64,000 nt of DNA, from assembly GCF_000986795.1 (NCBI RefSeq), contig NZ_LAYZ01000003.1:97683-161682 (forward strand). Reading direction: 5' to 3'. Below the pieces are notes generated by a model that had not been told where the DNA came from, ran no database searches, and saw only the letters and a program-made list of their open reading frames with translations. Shown in pieces: positions 1 to 8,384 of the stretch (position 1 is its first letter; every line of letters starts with the position of its first letter). This DNA is from Salinicoccus sediminis. Lineage in GTDB: Bacteria; Bacillota; Bacilli; Staphylococcales; Salinicoccaceae. Both the position numbers and the translations under genes were made by a program.

Positions 1-189
1 TTCATTTGATTTAATACGTTGCTCAATTTGCTCATTTAGGCGCTTCTGGGCTTCCTTTTCGGACTGCCTGGTATCTCTGTTCATTACAACGCTGGTACGT
101 CTCCGCTTGCCTGTCAAGGGGTCAATGTATCGCTCATAAAAGCGGTGTTTGACCTTGCCTGTCTTATCCTCAAATGATTCTTTCCACAT
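1..189 (-). CDS. int: Tyrosine-recombinase phage integrase, N-terminal part (runs off the left edge)
   Basis: Only the first 63 codons are visible on the minus strand, starting at the ATG complementary to 187-189. A good ribosome site (AAAAGGAGGG on the minus strand) lies just upstream. The peptide begins MWKESFEDKTGKVKHRFYER and continues with a basic segment (GKRRRTSVVMNRDTRQSEKEA), typical of the small arm-site-binding domain at the N-terminus of Gram-positive phage and ICE tyrosine integrases. The catalytic domain lies outside the window. Its position at the element end, next to a repressor on the same strand, fits the usual int-repressor order. Confidence 0.8.
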   Translation of the reverse strand, partial: MWKESFEDKTGKVKHRFYERYIDPLTGKRRRTSVVMNRDTRQSEKEAQKRLNEQIEQRIKSNE

Positions 190-234
190 GGTTTATCCCT
201 CCTTTTAACTGGACTGAGAGTTGGTCCAGATTGA

Positions 235-870
235 TTATTCTTTTTTCAGCTTCGGAATCATCACATCAGGTGCATATTTCCAACCAAATTTATTATAAGT
301 ATCCTCACTAATTAAGCCTTCATATTCTAAATCAGCCAAAACTCTTAATGCATGTTCTTGTCTAAATAACATCATACTATTTAAAGAATCAGTAATTATT
401 TTTTTATCTTCAGATTTTATGATGTTATCTTTATAAAATTTATCATTGAATTTATCACTGATCATGTACTCAATGTCGTTGATAGGGAAGTCATATACAT
501 CAGCTTTGATATAACCTTTTTCCTCATCTCCCCATCTCAAATATTTAGAAGGAGCTTCTTTATTTGCAAACGTGTCTTTAAATTTGCTCTTAAATTCTTC
601 AGTTGTTATTAATTCATGTTGGAATATTTCATTTATATCTTCTATATGTTTTACATACTCATGGCTGGAATCAGAAAGAGATAATAAGGATTTTCGAAGA
701 AATTCTTCATTCGGTCTTCCTTTTTGACCATTTTCGATGCCGGATATATGGGATTGAGAATAGCCTGTTAATTCCCCTAACTCTTTAGCAGTAAGCTTTT
801 TCCGCTTTCTGAGCCTTTTTAAATAGTCTCCTAATTCTTTGATTTTTTCCTCTTTTGGCATGTTACTCAC
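235..870 (-). CDS. CI-like phage repressor, Xre-family HTH
   Basis: This 211-residue protein has a Cro/CI helix-turn-helix at about residues 12-65, including LTAKELGELTGYSQSHISGIENG. The C-terminal part is an acidic helical region I do not recognise. It lacks the Ser-Lys dyad peptidase expected of LexA-like repressors and the HExxH of ImmA-type ones, so induction may work by a partner protein, as in satellite Stl-type repressors; that is inference. It reads leftward beside int and is divergent from a small Cro-like gene at 993. The ribosome site is GGAG just before the ATG. Confidence 0.8.
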   Translation of the reverse strand: MSNMPKEEKIKELGDYLKRLRKRKKLTAKELGELTGYSQSHISGIENGQKGRPNEEFLRKSLLSLSDSSHEYVKHIEDINEIFQHELITTEEFKSKFKDTFANKEAPSKYLRWGDEEKGYIKADVYDFPINDIEYMISDKFNDKFYKDNIIKSEDKKIITDSLNSMMLFRQEHALRVLADLEYEGLISEDTYNKFGWKYAPDVMIPKLKKE

Positions 871-992
871 TCCTTTAAAGATATTATCAATATTATTTTA
901 TCCTTGATATTCCAAAAAAGATAGTGTAATCTATGTTTAAGAATAAAATTAATAAAATATTATTCTAAATATCTCTTAAGAGGGGGATTTAT
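871..992. promoter_or_regulatory. Divergent repressor/Cro control region with dyads
   Basis: The spacer between the divergent repressor and Cro-like genes is very AT-rich. It contains an inverted repeat AGAATAA (940-946) / TTATTCT (960-966) and a TATCAA...TTGATA arrangement near 887-909. A possible rightward promoter has -35 TTGATA (904-909) with TGTAAT or TAATCT near 925-932. These are plausible operators for the lysogeny switch; no binding data can be derived from sequence alone. Confidence 0.5.
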
Positions 993-1214
993 ATGCTGAC
1001 ATGTTATGAAAATAAAGTCAGAAAAGAAATTAGTCTATCTGGCCACAACATCAAAAGCTTTGCTGGTTCAATCGATGTTAGTTACACCTATATGTCTAAT
1101 ATTTTAAACGGCAGAGCTTGCAGTGGATTGGTAGCAAAAAGAATCGCTGAGGCTTTAGATGTTGAAATCTCGGACATCTTTGAAGTTAAAGAATCAATTA
1201 GAGAGGAGGTGTAG
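993..1214 (+). CDS. Small Cro-like Xre-family regulator
   Basis: A 73-residue single-domain HTH protein. The fold covers most of the chain, with the recognition region SIDVSYTYMSNILNGRACSG followed by AKRIAEALDVEISDIFEV, the classic end of a Cro/Xre domain. The ribosome site AGAGGGGG sits before the ATG. It is first in the rightward operon and divergent from the repressor, so it is probably the Cro-like arm of the switch. The next gene starts 4 bases after its stop. Confidence 0.8.
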   Translation: MLTCYENKVRKEISLSGHNIKSFAGSIDVSYTYMSNILNGRACSGLVAKRIAEALDVEISDIFEVKESIREEV

Positions 1215-1217
1215 ATC

Positions 1218-1490
1218 ATGAGCAATGTACAAAGAATCTACGAAGAGCCGACACTGCAAAACAGTCTCTTAAAGCCTGAAGCAGTTTCGACCCGTCCGGT
1301 GTACGTATCGAAGAAAGTTGCTGCTGAGATGTTTTCAGTTTCAAAAAGCACTATATATCAATGGTGTAAGACTGCTGAAGAGTCCGGGGAATGGCCAGGG
1401 CTTTCTATACGTCCAAGCTCCAGTATCACCTTGCTGCACTTAGACACTTTGGAAAAATTCATCATCAGTAAGAACAAATCATTTTTATAA
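1218..1490 (+). CDS. HTH DNA-binding protein, excisionase-like
   Basis: A 90-residue protein with a central winged-helix/MerR-type segment YVSKKVAAEMFSVSKSTIYQ followed by WCKTAEESGEWPG, the layout of phage excisionase and HTH_17 proteins. The ribosome site AGAGGAGGTG precedes the ATG at ideal spacing. Its place after the Cro-like gene is usual for Xis or an early regulator. I cannot separate excisionase from a plain early regulator on sequence alone. Confidence 0.6.
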   Translation: MSNVQRIYEEPTLQNSLLKPEAVSTRPVYVSKKVAAEMFSVSKSTIYQWCKTAEESGEWPGLSIRPSSSITLLHLDTLEKFIISKNKSFL

Positions 1491-1503
1491 AGGAGTTGAA
1501 ATC

Positions 1504-1683
1504 ATGAAGCTATTTTTATCCATTCTTCCAGAACTTACTTTTCTAACTGGAACCCTAAGCGTAATAACAGGAATGATCTTATTCATGAATTGGCAGATCG
1601 CTCTTATATTCGGTGGAGCAGTGCTTATTCTAGTAGCGAACTATTTAAACGAGATCATGAGTGTGGAAGTTGAAGAACAATAA
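1504..1683 (+). CDS. Small membrane protein, 59 residues
   Basis: This short gene starts with ATG behind an AAAGGAGTTG ribosome site, 13 bases after the previous stop. The product has two hydrophobic helices (about residues 8-27 and 31-48; LSVITGMILFMNWQIALIFG spans the first and the turn) and an acidic tail ending VEVEEQ. No catalytic motif is visible. Small two-helix proteins are common in the early region of Gram-positive phages. Function unknown. Confidence 0.6.
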   Translation: MKLFLSILPELTFLTGTLSVITGMILFMNWQIALIFGGAVLILVANYLNEIMSVEVEEQ

Positions 1684-1705
1684 TGAATCTAAAGGAGGAT
1701 ATCAA

Positions 1706-2269
1706 ATGACTGAATCAGTAAAAAATGTATTTCAAAACAGAGTTTTAGACTTGATAAGGAACTTCTCAATATTGAAAGAATACGAAGGAATCGCCAGTTT
1801 TAAATTAGATGAAGATCCATTCGACATGATCTATGTAGTCAGAGACGGAAAGCTTCATGCAACGGTCGATACACATCAAACGCAAGGAGACATGCGAGTC
1901 TATGAAGTAACGGAAACTAAGCACCTCGAAACGCTTTTGTATTTCCTAGATGAAGACGTACCTGATAGCGAAAGGCATGAGCGATTCTTTAATAACTTAC
2001 TGGATGATTATACGCTTTATCTGCTGGAGGAACATGCAGCTGGAGATGAGGAATTTAAAGCGGATCTCTTTGGAGAAATCAGCATGATTCATACCAATGC
2101 TATCTCAATCCAGGAACCGCACCAGGCAGCAGTAGAATCATTGAGGTCGCTCGATATATTCATGAATAGTAATAAGGTGAGCAATGAGGACTTTGAAACA
2201 TTGATTAGTGAGTTAAACGCACAATTTACTGAATACAATAATTTCACTAGGGGGATTACAAATGACTGA
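1706..2269 (+). CDS. Phage early-region protein, unknown function, 187 aa
   Basis: An upstream start at 1661 is possible, but the ATG at 1706 has a strong AAAGGAGGAT site 5 bases away and clears the previous gene, so it is preferred. The protein is acidic (pI clearly low from Asp/Glu content) with no membrane segment or recognisable domain. It may be a single alpha/beta fold followed by a helical tail. It overlaps the next gene by 8 bases, so the two are probably translated together. I do not recognise the family. Confidence 0.6.
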   Translation: MTESVKNVFQNRVLDLIRNFSILKEYEGIASFKLDEDPFDMIYVVRDGKLHATVDTHQTQGDMRVYEVTETKHLETLLYFLDEDVPDSERHERFFNNLLDDYTLYLLEEHAAGDEEFKADLFGEISMIHTNAISIQEPHQAAVESLRSLDIFMNSNKVSNEDFETLISELNAQFTEYNNFTRGITND

Positions 2270-2525
2270 ACAAAAAGTAAACGAATTGGAAGATGAACTT
2301 TTGAAGATGGAAGATGACCGGGACAGCATGCAGATATTACTGAATCAAACTAGAGATATGCTGCTGACGATTGAACAACAGTATGAAGAAGTAGAAAAGG
2401 TTCATGCGTATTTACACCCTAAAGATACGAAGAGTTTAATTGCTCGAAAAATACAAACAGTGCGGTCACTACTGGACGTTACTAATAGATACCTGCGTGT
2501 AGAAATGGAAGATACAGAGCAATAA
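2262..2525 (+). CDS. Small coiled-coil phage protein
   Basis: An 87-residue, strongly charged, helical protein with heptad-like spacing over residues 5-50 (NELEDELLKMEDDRDSMQIL and onward). It starts inside the end of the preceding gene behind AGGGGG, showing translational coupling. No enzymatic motif is seen. It resembles the small coiled-coil proteins often found before phage replication modules. Function unknown. Confidence 0.6.
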   Translation: MTEQKVNELEDELLKMEDDRDSMQILLNQTRDMLLTIEQQYEEVEKVHAYLHPKDTKSLIARKIQTVRSLLDVTNRYLRVEMEDTEQ

Positions 2526-2622
2526 AAAAGCCGATACATTCAAAATGTACCGACTAGCTACCGACTGCAATCGGTAGAGAAATTAAATTAACTGTCCTGT
2601 AATTATAGCAGAAAAATAGGGG
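2526..2622 (+). terminator. Double hairpin between early and replication genes
   Basis: Two adjacent stems are visible: CGATACATT/AATGTACCG (one G-U) and the perfect CTACCGA/TCGGTAG around 2559-2578. No long T-run follows, so this may be a processing site or a pausing element rather than a strong intrinsic terminator. ACCGACT is repeated in both stems. Confidence 0.45.
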
Positions 2623-2631
2623 GTGTGGATT

Positions 2632-2916
2632 ATGACAAATGCAAAAGATTCTTTCCAAGATGAAATTTATATAAAAGTCACTGATTTAAAAAGCGAAGAA
2701 ATAGGAGTTTCATTTTTGAAAGCACTAGCGGATGAAAGCTTATCTTTTGAAGCGAAGCAGGTTTACTATTGTCTACTTCATTACCCCTTATCAAGTAAGG
2801 ACAAAAGAACATTGAGTGAACAGGTAAACCTGTTTTTAGATGTACCACGAAAAGAATTCCAGGAATATAAAAAAGAACTCATAGCAGCTGGATATCTCAA
2901 GGAGGGGAGGTTATGA
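2632..2916 (+). CDS. Phage protein upstream of replication initiator, unknown
   Basis: The ATG at 2632 is 8 bases from an AGGGGGTG site and is preferred over the GTG at 2623. The 94-residue product has a compact helical region (FLKALADESLSFEAKQVYYC, then repeated Leu/Lys helices) and looks like a winged-helix fold of the kind that precedes DnaD-like proteins. It overlaps the next gene by 4 bases, so it is likely part of the replication module. Confidence 0.55.
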   Translation: MTNAKDSFQDEIYIKVTDLKSEEIGVSFLKALADESLSFEAKQVYYCLLHYPLSSKDKRTLSEQVNLFLDVPRKEFQEYKKELIAAGYLKEGRL

Positions 2917-3782
2917 CGAATTGGTTTTCGATTCACAGAAGTATTAAAAAACACTGGTTATTTCAGGAAGAGAGAACATATTCACGGTTTGAAGCATGGT
3001 TCTTCATCCTCATGGAAACCAATCATTCAGAGGTTAAACAACCAATAGGAAACCAAATTGTAACTATAGAAAGAGGTCAATTTTTCACCTCTAAACTTAA
3101 ATTGTCAGAAAAGTTTAATTGGTCCAGAAAAAAATTAGATGCATTTTTAAGGATGCTCGAAAGAGACAACATGGTACACATCAAAAGCACAACGAAATAT
3201 ACCGTTATAACCGTTGTCAATTATGACTTTTACCAGAGTGATGAAGGTCGAAAGGCACAACAAAAGATACAACAATCGCAACAGCCAAGTGAACAACACT
3301 CGCACAACAACGGCACATCAAATGCACAACAAACGCACATAACGAATAATGTTAATAAAGGTAATAATGTTAATAACTCTATACGTGCTCTTGAAAATGA
3401 TTTAAATGAAAGTTATGCACATGTGGATAAGTCGAAAGAAGATACAGAAGAAAAGTTCTTAGAGTTTTATGATCTCTATGACAAAAAGAAGGCAAGACCG
3501 AAAGCAGAGCAGGCATTTAAGAGAGCGTTAAAGAAACATGACTTTGAAACAATCATGAATGGTACTAAGAGTTTTTTAAAAACTATTACGGATAAGCAAT
3601 ACCAACCCTATCCGGCTTCATTCTTAAATCAAGAAAGATATATGGATGAACATCGTCCTGTAAACGGAAATATTATTGATGGAGATAATGCTCAAACGAA
3701 TGAGCCAGCAGAAAATATCCAACGCAGTAAAAAAGAAGATCCCCTTGCAGATGTAAGACATTATGAAAATGCAGTCGATTAA
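2913..3782 (+). CDS. DnaD-like phage replication initiator/organizer
   Basis: The 289-residue protein has an N-terminal winged-helix region (residues 1-105: WFSIHRSIKKHWLF, SRKKLDAFLRMLERDNMVHI). A Gln/Asn/Ser-rich linker (about 110-160) follows, then a C-terminal helical domain with the phage signature FYDLYDKKKARPKAEQAFKR and YPASFLNQERYMDE. This is the usual organisation of phage replisome organizers that bind the origin and recruit the helicase loader. The Asn/Gln-rich linker may hold direct repeats acting as an internal origin, common in this family. The G39P-like loader and DnaB helicase follow directly. Confidence 0.75.
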   Translation: MTNWFSIHRSIKKHWLFQEERTYSRFEAWFFILMETNHSEVKQPIGNQIVTIERGQFFTSKLKLSEKFNWSRKKLDAFLRMLERDNMVHIKSTTKYTVITVVNYDFYQSDEGRKAQQKIQQSQQPSEQHSHNNGTSNAQQTHITNNVNKGNNVNNSIRALENDLNESYAHVDKSKEDTEEKFLEFYDLYDKKKARPKAEQAFKRALKKHDFETIMNGTKSFLKTITDKQYQPYPASFLNQERYMDEHRPVNGNIIDGDNAQTNEPAENIQRSKKEDPLADVRHYENAVD

Positions 3783-3802
3783 TCAAGGAAGCAGGTGAAC
3801 AT

Positions 3803-4153
3803 ATGAAGAAGCCCCAGGCATTGGAAATATTAAAAATTCTATATGCGTTTTACCCAAACTTCAACCATAAAGAAATAGAATCATTTAACGAAATGTGGAT
3901 TGAGCGCCTGACTGAGGGAGATTATGAGAAAACGATGCGGAAGGTTAAGCAATACACCCAAGATAGTCGATTCCCTCCATCCCTGGCAGATGTTTTGGTC
4001 ATTGAACCTAAGATTACTCCACCGGAGGAAACGGAGATTGCCAAAGCTACGGCGGCGGTCGAAAAAGAAATGGCTGATCCCGAAATGAGGGCGAAACGTG
4101 AAAGGAGTCTTGAAAATGCACGTCAGATGTTCGAGGAGCTGAAAAGACAGTGA
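3803..4153 (+). CDS. Helicase loader, G39P-like
   Basis: A 116-residue protein with an N-terminal helical bundle (ALEILKILYAFYPNF, then WIERLTEGDYEKTMRKVKQY, then RFPPSLADVL) and an acidic, probably disordered C-terminus. This matches the SPP1 G39P loader/inhibitor family, in which the N-domain delivers the replicative helicase to the initiator complex. It lies between the initiator and a DnaB helicase and overlaps the latter by 4 bases. Confidence 0.75.
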   Translation: MKKPQALEILKILYAFYPNFNHKEIESFNEMWIERLTEGDYEKTMRKVKQYTQDSRFPPSLADVLVIEPKITPPEETEIAKATAAVEKEMADPEMRAKRERSLENARQMFEELKRQ

Positions 4154-5424
4154 ACAACATTGATCAAATGCGCTTGAATGATTTTGAATATCCAGAGAAG
4201 AATATTCTGGCCAGGCTTATAAAATGGCCGGAACTCCGTAAAGACCTTAAGCTCCAGCCCAAGCACTTTTGGGATGACAGGCATGCGGCCATTGTTGAAG
4301 CATTGATAAACAACCCGGGATTAACAGATGCGCATTTGATGAATGACGCAATCAGGAACAAAAGTGCATTTGGAGGTTATGAATTTGTAGATACTTTAAT
4401 CAACTACCCAATACCTTCAAAACATGGTATGACAAACGATCAGTTGGAAGTGTATCACTACTATAAGCAACGCGAAATAAAGAAAAAATGGGAAGACTAC
4501 GAGGCGGACCCTTCAGATGAAAATGCTCTTGAAATGAGCGGCCGTATTCAGGAATTAAATCAGTTTGAAGTCCATGAAGACAGTTCTAAGTTAGAAATTA
4601 TGTCTGAGATTTTAGATGATTTGCATAATGTCAATGAAACTCCTGTTACCCCTACAGGTTTTAAGACGTTGGATTCACTCATTGGAGGGTTTGAGGATGG
4701 TCAGTTGAATGTTATTGCTGCACGTCCATCTTTAGGGAAAACCGCTCTTGCACTCCAGTTGGGGAAACAATTGGCGAAAGATAATAATGAGGTTGTATTT
4801 TGCTCGATGGAAACGAGGGAGAAGAATCTAACCCAGAGACTACTGGCCAATATTGCTAAAGTTTCTCTTTCAAAATTTAAAAATGCAGCCAGGGATATGA
4901 GCAAAGAAGAAGTCGACCGGGTGACGGATGCCATGAGTGTCTACCACAAGATGAATTTGAAGATTGTGGAGAAACCCCAAATAAGTCCAAGTGAAATTCG
5001 TGGCATTGCCAATAGCATGAGTGATGCTGAACATGGATTTATCATCATCGACTATCTGCAGCTGATGCACTCAGACAAAAAACATAATAGCAAATATGAG
5101 GAAGTGAGTCAGATCTCCAGAGAGTTGAAGGTAATCACTCAGGAGTTCCAGAACATATCCATCATAGCCATTGCGCAGCTTAACCGGGGAGTAGAGCAAC
5201 GTCAGGATAAACGGCCGATGATGTCCGACTTAAGAGACTCAGGGGGCATTGAGCAGGATGCCAGCATGATTATGATGCTCTACCGTGATGATTATTATCA
5301 CGAGCCTAAAGACAAGCAGCCAGGGGCGCCGAGTGAACTTGATGTGATTGTCGCTAAAAATAAAGATGGAGAAGTGGGTACGGCCAAACTTGAATACTAC
5401 AAAAACATTCAAAGAATTTATTAA
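4150..5424 (+). CDS. Phage replicative DNA helicase, DnaB family
   Basis: A 424-residue helicase starting at GTG within the end of the loader gene. Residues 1-110 form the DnaB N-terminal domain. The RecA-like domain starts near TPTGFKTLDSLIGGFEDGQL. Walker A is ARPSLGKTALAL (about 190-201), Walker B is FIIIDYLQLM, and the DnaB motif AIAQLNRGVEQR is intact. It unwinds DNA at the element's fork. Somewhat shorter than cellular DnaB (about 450 aa), normal for phage versions. Confidence 0.92.
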   Translation: MNNIDQMRLNDFEYPEKNILARLIKWPELRKDLKLQPKHFWDDRHAAIVEALINNPGLTDAHLMNDAIRNKSAFGGYEFVDTLINYPIPSKHGMTNDQLEVYHYYKQREIKKKWEDYEADPSDENALEMSGRIQELNQFEVHEDSSKLEIMSEILDDLHNVNETPVTPTGFKTLDSLIGGFEDGQLNVIAARPSLGKTALALQLGKQLAKDNNEVVFCSMETREKNLTQRLLANIAKVSLSKFKNAARDMSKEEVDRVTDAMSVYHKMNLKIVEKPQISPSEIRGIANSMSDAEHGFIIIDYLQLMHSDKKHNSKYEEVSQISRELKVITQEFQNISIIAIAQLNRGVEQRQDKRPMMSDLRDSGGIEQDASMIMMLYRDDYYHEPKDKQPGAPSELDVIVAKNKDGEVGTAKLEYYKNIQRIY

Positions 5425-5436
5425 AGGGGTGATGAA

Positions 5437-5763
5437 ATGAAGACCGCAAGATTATACTTGGAAGCCGCTGATAGTAATGTGCGAGACTTTCAAAGATTTA
5501 AAGATTCAAGGCGGCATAGAGATTATAAAAGTGAGCTGGTTATAAAAATTCATACTGTCTGGAAGTATTCTTTCTTGTACCTGATTCAAACAGGAAAGCT
5601 TAAGTTGTCTGATCCGATAACGAAGTGGGAGGAATACACGGGGAAGTATCAGCTGCCGGATCATTACAAAGTCGCTAATGCATATCTGAGAAGCAACAAT
5701 CAGCCAACCCTGGATTATACAGAAAAAGTGTTTCATCAGTATATAAAAAAGAGATCCGCTTAA
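5437..5763 (+). CDS. Hypothetical phage protein, 108 aa
   Basis: The start ATG is preceded by AAAGGGGTGATGAA. The product is basic and helical, with no membrane segment and no recognised motif; it ends only three bases before the next open frame. Its place after the helicase is where phages carry small DNA-metabolism or recombination helpers. Function unknown. Confidence 0.55.
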   Translation: MKTARLYLEAADSNVRDFQRFKDSRRHRDYKSELVIKIHTVWKYSFLYLIQTGKLKLSDPITKWEEYTGKYQLPDHYKVANAYLRSNNQPTLDYTEKVFHQYIKKRSA

Positions 5764-5886
5764 ATGGATAAGCAGACCTCATATAGAAACGGCTTCGTTG
5801 TCTTGATTATACAACACTTTCTCATCAGTAGCATGTATAAACGCTTTGACAAAAACAATGCAATAGCATTGAGAGGAGGCAGGCCA

Positions 5887-6348
5887 TTGAAGCTTGGCAG
5901 GAATGATATACCAAAGTTAGAAGAGTATTGGATCAATCACTCAGAGCTGAAGAAACAATTACAGTTCAGAAGGTTCGAGCTGCTGTACTATCAGCCGGAT
6001 ACAAACGTTGGTGGGGGTAAGTCGAACATACCAACAGCACCAACAGAACAAGAAGCAATCAAGCTGACGCAGGATGAGCTGTACAACAACCTGAAACGAA
6101 TAACAGAATCAATTGATAAGGTATACCATAACCTGGATGACGATTCAAAGTTCATCATACATGCGCGCTACTTCGATACGAACGTGGACTGTTATGAGTG
6201 GGAGGACATAGCACATGAGCTGACTAAGATGCGCCAGGATGACAGAGTGGTCAGTCGGAATGCTGTACTGAGGAAAAGGAATAAGATCATGGAAGATACC
6301 GCAGTAAGAATAGGTTGGGTGAGTGTGCAAGCGATGCTTACATCATGA
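5887..6348 (+). CDS. RinA/ArpU-like phage late transcription regulator
   Basis: An in-frame ATG exists at 5764, but the TTG at 5887 has AGAGGAGG 7 bases upstream and gives the family-like start. The 153-residue protein carries the hallmark DTNVGGG segment near residue 39 and the helical core KFIIHARYFDTNVDCYEWEDIAHEL, followed by a C-terminal HTH-like basic region (SRNAVLRKRNKIMEDTAVRI). In staphylococcal phages RinA-type proteins turn on packaging and structural genes. Here no such genes follow, so its target may be a helper phage or a lost module. Confidence 0.65.
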   Translation: MKLGRNDIPKLEEYWINHSELKKQLQFRRFELLYYQPDTNVGGGKSNIPTAPTEQEAIKLTQDELYNNLKRITESIDKVYHNLDDDSKFIIHARYFDTNVDCYEWEDIAHELTKMRQDDRVVSRNAVLRKRNKIMEDTAVRIGWVSVQAMLTS

Positions 6349-6421
6349 AGGGTATTTTTAGCACTTAAAAAAACTAAAGCTACCAAAGCATAGCAGCAAT
6401 ATTTAATTCTATATCTGAAAG

Positions 6422-6880
6422 TTGGTGTATACCTTGTCTGAGTGTTATATCTCCCATGCCATGTTGCTGAGTAAATACAACCCCCATTACTATCAAAGAT
6501 TGTTCAAAGAAATGGAAGACGAAATTGAAGAGATGTATCATTTGTCGACTTCAACAGTTACGGATAGTGACATCGGAGAATTGATGATTATGAGTTACAG
6601 TGTCGAAGACATAGCAATAATGATTGTGGAACGTAAGGAGATGCTGGAGAAACTAAAAAGTAGTGCAGCTAAACACTGTATTAATTTACAGATTGCTTTA
6701 ACCCGGATGCCTGGCAAGTACCAAGCAGCATTGCATGCTGCTCAATCCAAGATGAACCTTCAAGCCATTAATAAGAATCAGCTGAATACCATCTGCCAAG
6801 CCTTGTGGGCGGTTGTGGACAAAGAGGGAGATAACATACCAGCAGACCAAGAAGACTCTCAGATGACACATGCAATGTGA
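6422..6880 (+). CDS. Hypothetical phage protein, 152 aa
   Basis: The start is uncertain: TTG at 6422 and ATG at 6461 are both possible and neither has a strong ribosome site. The protein is helical with Met and Cys, no membrane segment and no recognised domain. A central stretch SDIGELMIMSYSVEDIAIMI may be a four-helix fold. It overlaps an alternative start of the next gene. Function unknown; it lies between two regulator-like genes. Confidence 0.45.
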   Translation: MVYTLSECYISHAMLLSKYNPHYYQRLFKEMEDEIEEMYHLSTSTVTDSDIGELMIMSYSVEDIAIMIVERKEMLEKLKSSAAKHCINLQIALTRMPGKYQAALHAAQSKMNLQAINKNQLNTICQALWAVVDKEGDNIPADQEDSQMTHAM

Positions 6881-6917
6881 TGCAGCCGGGATATTAAAAG
6901 CAATAGGAGGTGCAGGC

Positions 6918-7265
6918 TTGAACGAACACAATAAAGAGATCTTTACACTGTTTAAGGATTACAGATGGATGAAGAAGCTGATTGAAGAAAAAGAATCACT
7001 GGCCCAACAATACTCAAACGATCCGTTTCTTTCGATGCTTAACCAGGGATTCGACCAAGAGGTAAACGATTTAAAAGAGAAGGTTGCTTATGTTGATAAG
7101 AACATCGAACTGATTGAAGACGATAAAATATATTGGATCTTAAACCTTCTGAGACGAGGGTACACCGTGAAACAAATCAAACAGATAATACCCATCTCCA
7201 ACAGAACTTTTTATGACAAATGTGATAAAGCAATGACAACTATATCAAACCAATCACTTCTGTGA
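6918..7265 (+). CDS. Sigma-like HTH phage regulator
   Basis: The frame opens at 6870, but TTG at 6918 follows AATAGGAGG at good spacing and is preferred. The 115-residue product is helical (FTLFKDYRWMKKLIEEKESL) and ends in an HTH: ILNLLRRGYTVKQIKQIIPI then SNRTFYDKCDKAM, like the sigma-70 region 4 fold of phage late activators (ArpU/DUF-type). Together with the RinA-like gene it suggests a late-expression control pair. Confidence 0.55.
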   Translation: MNEHNKEIFTLFKDYRWMKKLIEEKESLAQQYSNDPFLSMLNQGFDQEVNDLKEKVAYVDKNIELIEDDKIYWILNLLRRGYTVKQIKQIIPISNRTFYDKCDKAMTTISNQSLL

Positions 7266-7665
7266 TGTGTGAGACTTATAGAGTGACTGCTGTGATTAAA
7301 GGAATAGCAAACATGACCAAACACACCAGAATAGATTAATGATTGTCAGAATGGCTCTAAATGCTTTCTGTGGCAATAGTGAAATTACTAGAGACGAAAA
7401 AATAAAAAGCCAAAAGTAAATGAGGCGAGCAAATGATTGAGGGATAATTTTTTGATGAAGTCCCCCATCGATTTAACCCCCCGTGGGTATGAGAGTTGAT
7501 ATACCGACGTCATACCCGTCTTCGAGAAAATCTCCCCAAATAAACACTTTTAAACTGAACTAATTAGAAAGAATGAGAAGTTTTTCAAAAAAGCACGAAA
7601 TCACTAAAACTTATTCTTTCATATCATGAAGAATTAATATTCTAAAATCAAAAGGAGAATGACAC
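7266..7665 (+). promoter_or_regulatory. 400-bp intergenic region with hairpin before the capsid-like pair
   Basis: No gene is supported. It holds an inverted repeat GGGTATGA (7485-7492) / TCATACCC (7510-7517) and C-rich stretches TCCCCCATCG and ACCCCCCGTGGG. The 3' part is AT-rich and ends with AAAGGAGAATG before the next ATG. This is a natural place for the late promoter controlled by the RinA-like regulator, or for a cos/packaging site; neither can be shown. Confidence 0.35.
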
Positions 7666-8367
7666 ATGTTAAATTTTAAGAAAAATAATGCTGAACCCGA
7701 AGGTATCCAGGAAGTAAAAGAAAAAGATCTTTATCAAATTTTTAAAGAGGATGTTCAACCGAAGTTGGACGGCAAACGCAAGATTTTAAATCGATATGAA
7801 GAACTTCAAAAAGCATATAACGAGAAGAAAAAAGAAATTGAGTTGATGGGAGACGGCAGCGGCTTCTTAAATGCAGCGAGGATGAACAAGGAGCTTCAAC
7901 GAATTGAGTCTCAAATATTGAAAACATCTGAAGAAATTCTTGATGAAGAAAATGGTCATCTATTGGATGATGAATCAAAAAAACAAATAGAATCCATTTA
8001 CAATCAAGAACTGTCAGATGCACAAAGAGAAGTTAAGATGCAATATGATGCCCTAGAAGGTGAGCTTGAAGATATTGCTGACCGATATGAAAAGATCATG
8101 GAAGCTCAACGCAAAGTAGTGAAAGCGAGAAAGTTATATGAATTCATGCAAAAGACGGCACTCGAAGATGACTTTGAAAAGTGGCCAAAAGGGAATGATT
8201 ATGTTTTTCAGTACAAAAAATCTATGGATTGGGATTCAGGCAAGTATTACGGTTACATCATGAAAGGGATGCCGGCTACTTCAATAACTTCCCTCAAAAG
8301 ATTATTTGAAAAGAATCTGGAAAAGAAGAAGCTTGCGATACATCAAAAATATTATAAAGGATGGTAA
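7666..8367 (+). CDS. Coiled-coil protein paired with a prohead-protease-like gene
   Basis: A 233-residue highly charged protein. Residues 35-155 are predicted helix with heptad character (RYEELQKAYNEKKKEIELMG; DALEGELEDIADRYEKIMEA). The C-terminal 70 residues are basic and aromatic (WPKGNDYVFQYKK, WDSGKYYGYIMKG). No enzyme motif. The next gene is HK97-protease-like and starts 17 bases later; coiled-coil proteins beside such genes are often scaffolds, so a scaffold or capsid-size role is a reasonable but unproven idea. Confidence 0.55.
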   Translation: MLNFKKNNAEPEGIQEVKEKDLYQIFKEDVQPKLDGKRKILNRYEELQKAYNEKKKEIELMGDGSGFLNAARMNKELQRIESQILKTSEEILDEENGHLLDDESKKQIESIYNQELSDAQREVKMQYDALEGELEDIADRYEKIMEAQRKVVKARKLYEFMQKTALEDDFEKWPKGNDYVFQYKKSMDWDSGKYYGYIMKGMPATSITSLKRLFEKNLEKKKLAIHQKYYKGW

Positions 8368-8384
8368 GTGAGAGGTGTGACTCA